64,000 nt of DNA, from assembly GCF_009295825.1 (NCBI RefSeq), contig NZ_WHKF01000003.1:372001-436000 (forward strand). The letters are read 5' to 3'. Shown piece after piece: positions 61,491 to 64,000 of this stretch. The translations under genes were made by a program, and so were the position numbers. Each line of letters starts with the position of its first letter. Within the stretch, counting starts at the first letter, position 1. This stretch comes from Marinifilum sp. N1E240. GTDB lineage: Bacteria > Bacteroidota > Bacteroidia > Bacteroidales > Marinifilaceae. Under the pieces are notes generated by a model. The model ran no database searches and was not told the DNA's origin. It saw nothing but the letters and a program-made list of their open reading frames with translations.

Positions 61491-62162
61491 ATGAATTCAA
61501 ATACAGATCAGCAAAACAAACTTTCAACCACAACTATTATCGAAAATAAAGCTATCGCTCCTGGAGTGTACGTCTTAAAATACAAGAAAATAAAGGATTT
61601 TAAAGCCGGACAATACATTGGCTTAACCACCGATTTAGAAGTCACTCCACGTTTATATACAATTGCTAGTGGCGTAAATTCGGATGAAGTACAAGTTCTC
61701 TATAATATTAAAGACGATGGTTGGTTGACCCCAAGATTAAGCGAAATAAAACCAGGTTCTGAGTTGTACATTACCGATCCGGATGGTGATTTTATTGACG
61801 ATGCATCTCCTGCATGGTGGATAGCATCTGGAACAGGTATTGCTCCTTTCTCAGCGATGTTTCGATCTGGATTAATCGAAAATAAAAAATTAATTCACGG
61901 AGGTAGATATACACATTCATTCTATTTCGAAGATGAGTTTAAACCAGCATTTAAAGACAATTACATTAGATGTTGTTCTCAAGAGAGTGGTGATGGTTTG
62001 TATAGTGGAAGATTAACACGATATTTGCAGGATATTCCGGAATTACCTGCTAAATGCAAATTCTTTTTATGTGGTAGTCCGGAAATGGTAGTAGAAGTAA
62101 GAGATTTACTAATCAACCGTGGAGTTGCTTACAATAGAATCGTTGCTGAAATCTACTTTTAA
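61491..62162 (+). CDS. ferredoxin-NADP reductase-like flavoprotein
   Basis: Small FAD-dependent oxidoreductase (223 residues from ATG 61491) passing electrons between NADPH and ferredoxin or flavodoxin in the cytoplasm. The FAD-binding barrel has the flavin motif PRLYTIASG, and the NAD(P) domain has SGTGIAPFSAMF and the C-terminal FFLCGSPEMVVEVRD. The length fits the short bacterial FNR type. I start it at ATG 61491 because the earlier TTG lies inside a promoter box. It is 20 bases upstream of rlmN and probably transcribed with it; radical-SAM enzymes need reduced flavodoxin/ferredoxin, which makes the pairing sensible, though this link is inferred. Confidence 0.87.
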   Translation: MNSNTDQQNKLSTTTIIENKAIAPGVYVLKYKKIKDFKAGQYIGLTTDLEVTPRLYTIASGVNSDEVQVLYNIKDDGWLTPRLSEIKPGSELYITDPDGDFIDDASPAWWIASGTGIAPFSAMFRSGLIENKKLIHGGRYTHSFYFEDEFKPAFKDNYIRCCSQESGDGLYSGRLTRYLQDIPELPAKCKFFLCGSPEMVVEVRDLLINRGVAYNRIVAEIYF

Positions 62163-62182
62163 GATAATATCAAAGCTACAAA

Positions 62183-63226
62183 ATGGGTAAAGAAATCCTT
62201 TTAGGAAAAACACTTACGGAACTAACAGAAATTGTAAAAGAATTAGGTCTTCCGAAGTTTACAGCGAAGCAAATTGCTGACTGGTTGTATAAAAAAGATG
62301 TGAATAAAATTGATGAGATGTCCAACCTTTCTCTTAAGGCAAGAACTGCTCTAAAAGAGAGATTTGATTTTGGAACAACATTAACCACAAAGGAGCAAGC
62401 TTCGGTTGATGGAACTAAGAAATACCTTTACCCAACGAATCATCCTGACAAATTCATAGAAACCGCATATATTCCAGATAGGGAAAGAAATACACTTTGT
62501 GTTTCGTCCCAAGTAGGTTGTAAAATGGGTTGCTTGTTCTGTATGACAGGGAAGCAAGGTTTTCAGGGACAATTAACAAGTGGTGAGATTATCAATCAAG
62601 TTCGCAGTTTACCTGAGAGAGACAGCTTGACCAATATTGTATACATGGGAATGGGCGAACCATTGGATAATGTTCCTGAAGTAATGAAATCACTTGAAAT
62701 TCTTACTTCGGAATATGGAATGGCAATGAGTCCAAGAAGAATTACCGTTTCTACTATTGGCATTATCCCAGGTATGATAGAATTTCTGGAGAATAGCGAA
62801 TGTCATTTAGCGGTTAGTTTACACACTCCATTTGATGATGAGAGAAAGAAACTGATGCCGGTTCAGAATGTTTATCCAGTTAAGGATGTGCTTAAAATTA
62901 TTAAGGATTTTGACTTTGGCAGACAAAGAAGAATATCCTTTGAATACATCATGTTTAAAGGAATTAACGATACCGCTAAGCATGTAAAAGAACTTTGTAA
63001 GATTCTTGATGGAATAAAATGTAGAATCAACCTGATTCGTTTTCATCCTATCCCAAATACTCCTCTTGATGGTTCTGATGAAGAAACCATGGAGTATTTC
63101 AAAGAGCAATTGAATAAGAAAGGAATTACTACAACCATACGCCGATCACGAGGTTTAGATATATTTGCCGCCTGCGGACTACTCTCTACAAAAGAGCTGG
63201 TCAAGCGACAAAACGAAGATTTTTAA
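62183..63226 (+). CDS. rlmN: dual-specificity RNA (adenine-C2) methyltransferase RlmN
   Basis: Radical-SAM enzyme methylating C2 of A2503 in 23S rRNA and of tRNA A37. The 347-residue length is normal. The iron-sulfur cluster motif CKMGCLFC gives Cys113, Cys117 and Cys120; the additional catalytic cysteines are Cys106 (NTLCVSSQVG) and the C-terminal one in IFAACGLL, which carries the methyl intermediate. YMGMGEPLDN and ISFEYIMFKGIND are further family blocks. No sign of the Cfr resistance variant, which lacks the RlmN-specific layout here. It ends at a strong bidirectional terminator. Confidence 0.97.
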   Translation: MGKEILLGKTLTELTEIVKELGLPKFTAKQIADWLYKKDVNKIDEMSNLSLKARTALKERFDFGTTLTTKEQASVDGTKKYLYPTNHPDKFIETAYIPDRERNTLCVSSQVGCKMGCLFCMTGKQGFQGQLTSGEIINQVRSLPERDSLTNIVYMGMGEPLDNVPEVMKSLEILTSEYGMAMSPRRITVSTIGIIPGMIEFLENSECHLAVSLHTPFDDERKKLMPVQNVYPVKDVLKIIKDFDFGRQRRISFEYIMFKGINDTAKHVKELCKILDGIKCRINLIRFHPIPNTPLDGSDEETMEYFKEQLNKKGITTTIRRSRGLDIFAACGLLSTKELVKRQNEDF

Positions 63227-63230
63227 AACA

Positions 63231-63259
63231 AAAAATCCTGCTCAATGAGCAGGATTTTT
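63231..63259. terminator. bidirectional rho-independent terminator
   Basis: A perfect 13-pair stem AAAAATCCTGCTC / GAGCAGGATTTTT with a 3-base loop and T-runs on both sides, serving the convergent rlmN and LacI-type genes. Confidence 0.92.
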
Positions 63260-63278
63260 TTATATCTGAATTTCAAGA

Positions 63279-64000
63279 TTATTTTTCACTTGATGTTCTT
63301 ACCAAAAGATCGGCATGAACCACAACCTCTTTCGCATCTTTTGCTCCTGGCTTGTCTTCCATTTGATCGAACAGCAATTTCGCAGCCTCACGACCTACTT
63401 GTTTAGGATTTTGATCCATAGTAGACATAGAAGGTTCCATATAACGAGAACGACGACTATTCGAGAATCCTACTACAGCAAGCTCTTCCGGAATTTTAAT
63501 TCCCAATTCTTTTGCCGCAGCAATTGCTCCAATTGCCAATTCATCGTTAATTGCGAAGAAAGCATCAGGACGATTAGAACGACTCAATAATTCCAATGAA
63601 GCCTTTTTTGCATCCTCTACTGTGAAATCACAACGAGAAATTAAAGTTTCATCCAGATTCATTCCCTTATCAGCTAAAGCTTTTTTATAACCACGCATAC
63701 GGTTTCTACCATATAGCATGTATTCTGGTCCGGTTAAAAAAGCTACACGCTTTGCTCCACCATCTATTAGATGATTTACAGCAGTATAGGCAGCAGCAGC
63801 ATCATCAGCAACTACTTTCGAAACCTCAAGTTCTTTCGAAGTTCTATCGAAAAGTACCATAGGTACTCCCAAATCCTGAATTTTATGAATGTGATCGTAT
63901 GTACTTGTAGCACGAGAAAGCGATAGAATAATACCGTCCATTCTCATATTTAAAAATCCGTTTACATTCTTCTCTTCCTTCTCCATTTTTTCATTTGAAG
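63279..64000 (-). CDS. LacI-family transcriptional regulator, C-terminal part (cut by right window edge)
   Basis: Sugar-responsive repressor or activator. About 240 C-terminal residues are visible; the frame stays open to base 64000 with no start needed, so the N-terminal DNA-binding HTH and the first effector strands lie beyond the window. Periplasmic-binding-protein-like blocks are NMRMDGIILS, VPMVLFDRTS, VNHLIDGGAKRVAFLTGP, RPDAFFAINDELAIGA and MSTMDQNPKQVGREAAKLLF, typical of the LacI/GalR group. Its target may be the sugar genes in this window or others to the right. The internal Met at 63986 is not the true start. Confidence 0.93.
   Translation of the reverse strand, partial: SNEKMEKEEKNVNGFLNMRMDGIILSLSRATSTYDHIHKIQDLGVPMVLFDRTSKELEVSKVVADDAAAAYTAVNHLIDGGAKRVAFLTGPEYMLYGRNRMRGYKKALADKGMNLDETLISRCDFTVEDAKKASLELLSRSNRPDAFFAINDELAIGAIAAAKELGIKIPEELAVVGFSNSRRSRYMEPSMSTMDQNPKQVGREAAKLLFDQMEDKPGAKDAKEVVVHADLLVRTSSEK

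Noticed and set aside
62183-63226. Cfr-type 23S rRNA methyltransferase (resistance)
   Set aside because: The sequence layout and housekeeping-type context match RlmN, and nothing suggests a mobile element nearby.

Overview
This is a low-GC Bacteroidota chromosome segment, most like a marine or gut Bacteroidia such as the Marinilabiliales/Bacteroidales (lineage inferred from gene content only). The signs are SusC/SusD pairs, GH92/GH97/GH109 glycosidases, a hybrid two-component regulator, ECF-sigma/FecR control, TTG-N20-TAnnTTTG promoters and few Shine-Dalgarno sites. Almost all of it is carbohydrate-use DNA. I saw no rRNA, tRNA, CRISPR array, insertion sequence or phage gene.

Layout. (1) 1-11120: a glucan-type locus read leftwards, GH3 - GH97 (SusB-like) - GH3 - SusC (cut by the left edge), with a divergent membrane-spanning propeller/HTH regulator at 8274-11120. 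(2) 11335-27729: an ECF sigma, FecR anti-sigma, STN-containing SusC, SusD, then two BSP-type metallopeptidases interleaved with three GH92 alpha-mannosidases. This looks like attack on mannose-rich glycoproteins. (3) 28060-41330: an amino-sugar region (ROK repressor, sugar nucleotidyltransferase, phosphohexomutase, FucP-type permease, NahK-like kinase, NagB/PIG-L fusion, CBM9-like protein, ROK kinase, GalE, GH20). Internal terminators split it, and two unusual tandem stem-loops precede the nucleotidyltransferase. (4) 41525-60026: SusC - SusD - DUF3472 protein - GH109 - GH2 read leftwards. The divergent arm carries a hybrid two-component system overlapping a tetraheme-cytochrome/SUMF1 fusion, followed by a Tat-exported Gfo/Idh oxidoreductase. 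(5) 60343-64000: a DUF4097 repeat protein, a ferredoxin-NADP reductase, rlmN, and a LacI-family regulator cut by the right edge.

How it fits together. Three SusC systems sit side by side, each next to a different class of regulator: a one-component transmembrane HTH protein, ECF/FecR, and a hybrid two-component system. Released hexosamines (GH20, GH109), galactose (GH2) and glucose (GH3/GH97) could feed the central amino-sugar, ROK kinase and GalE genes. The least familiar parts are the NapC-like tetraheme/SUMF1 fusion paired with an exported oxidoreductase, and the tandem stem-loops at 39946-40100, which share a near-identical loop motif on unrelated stems.
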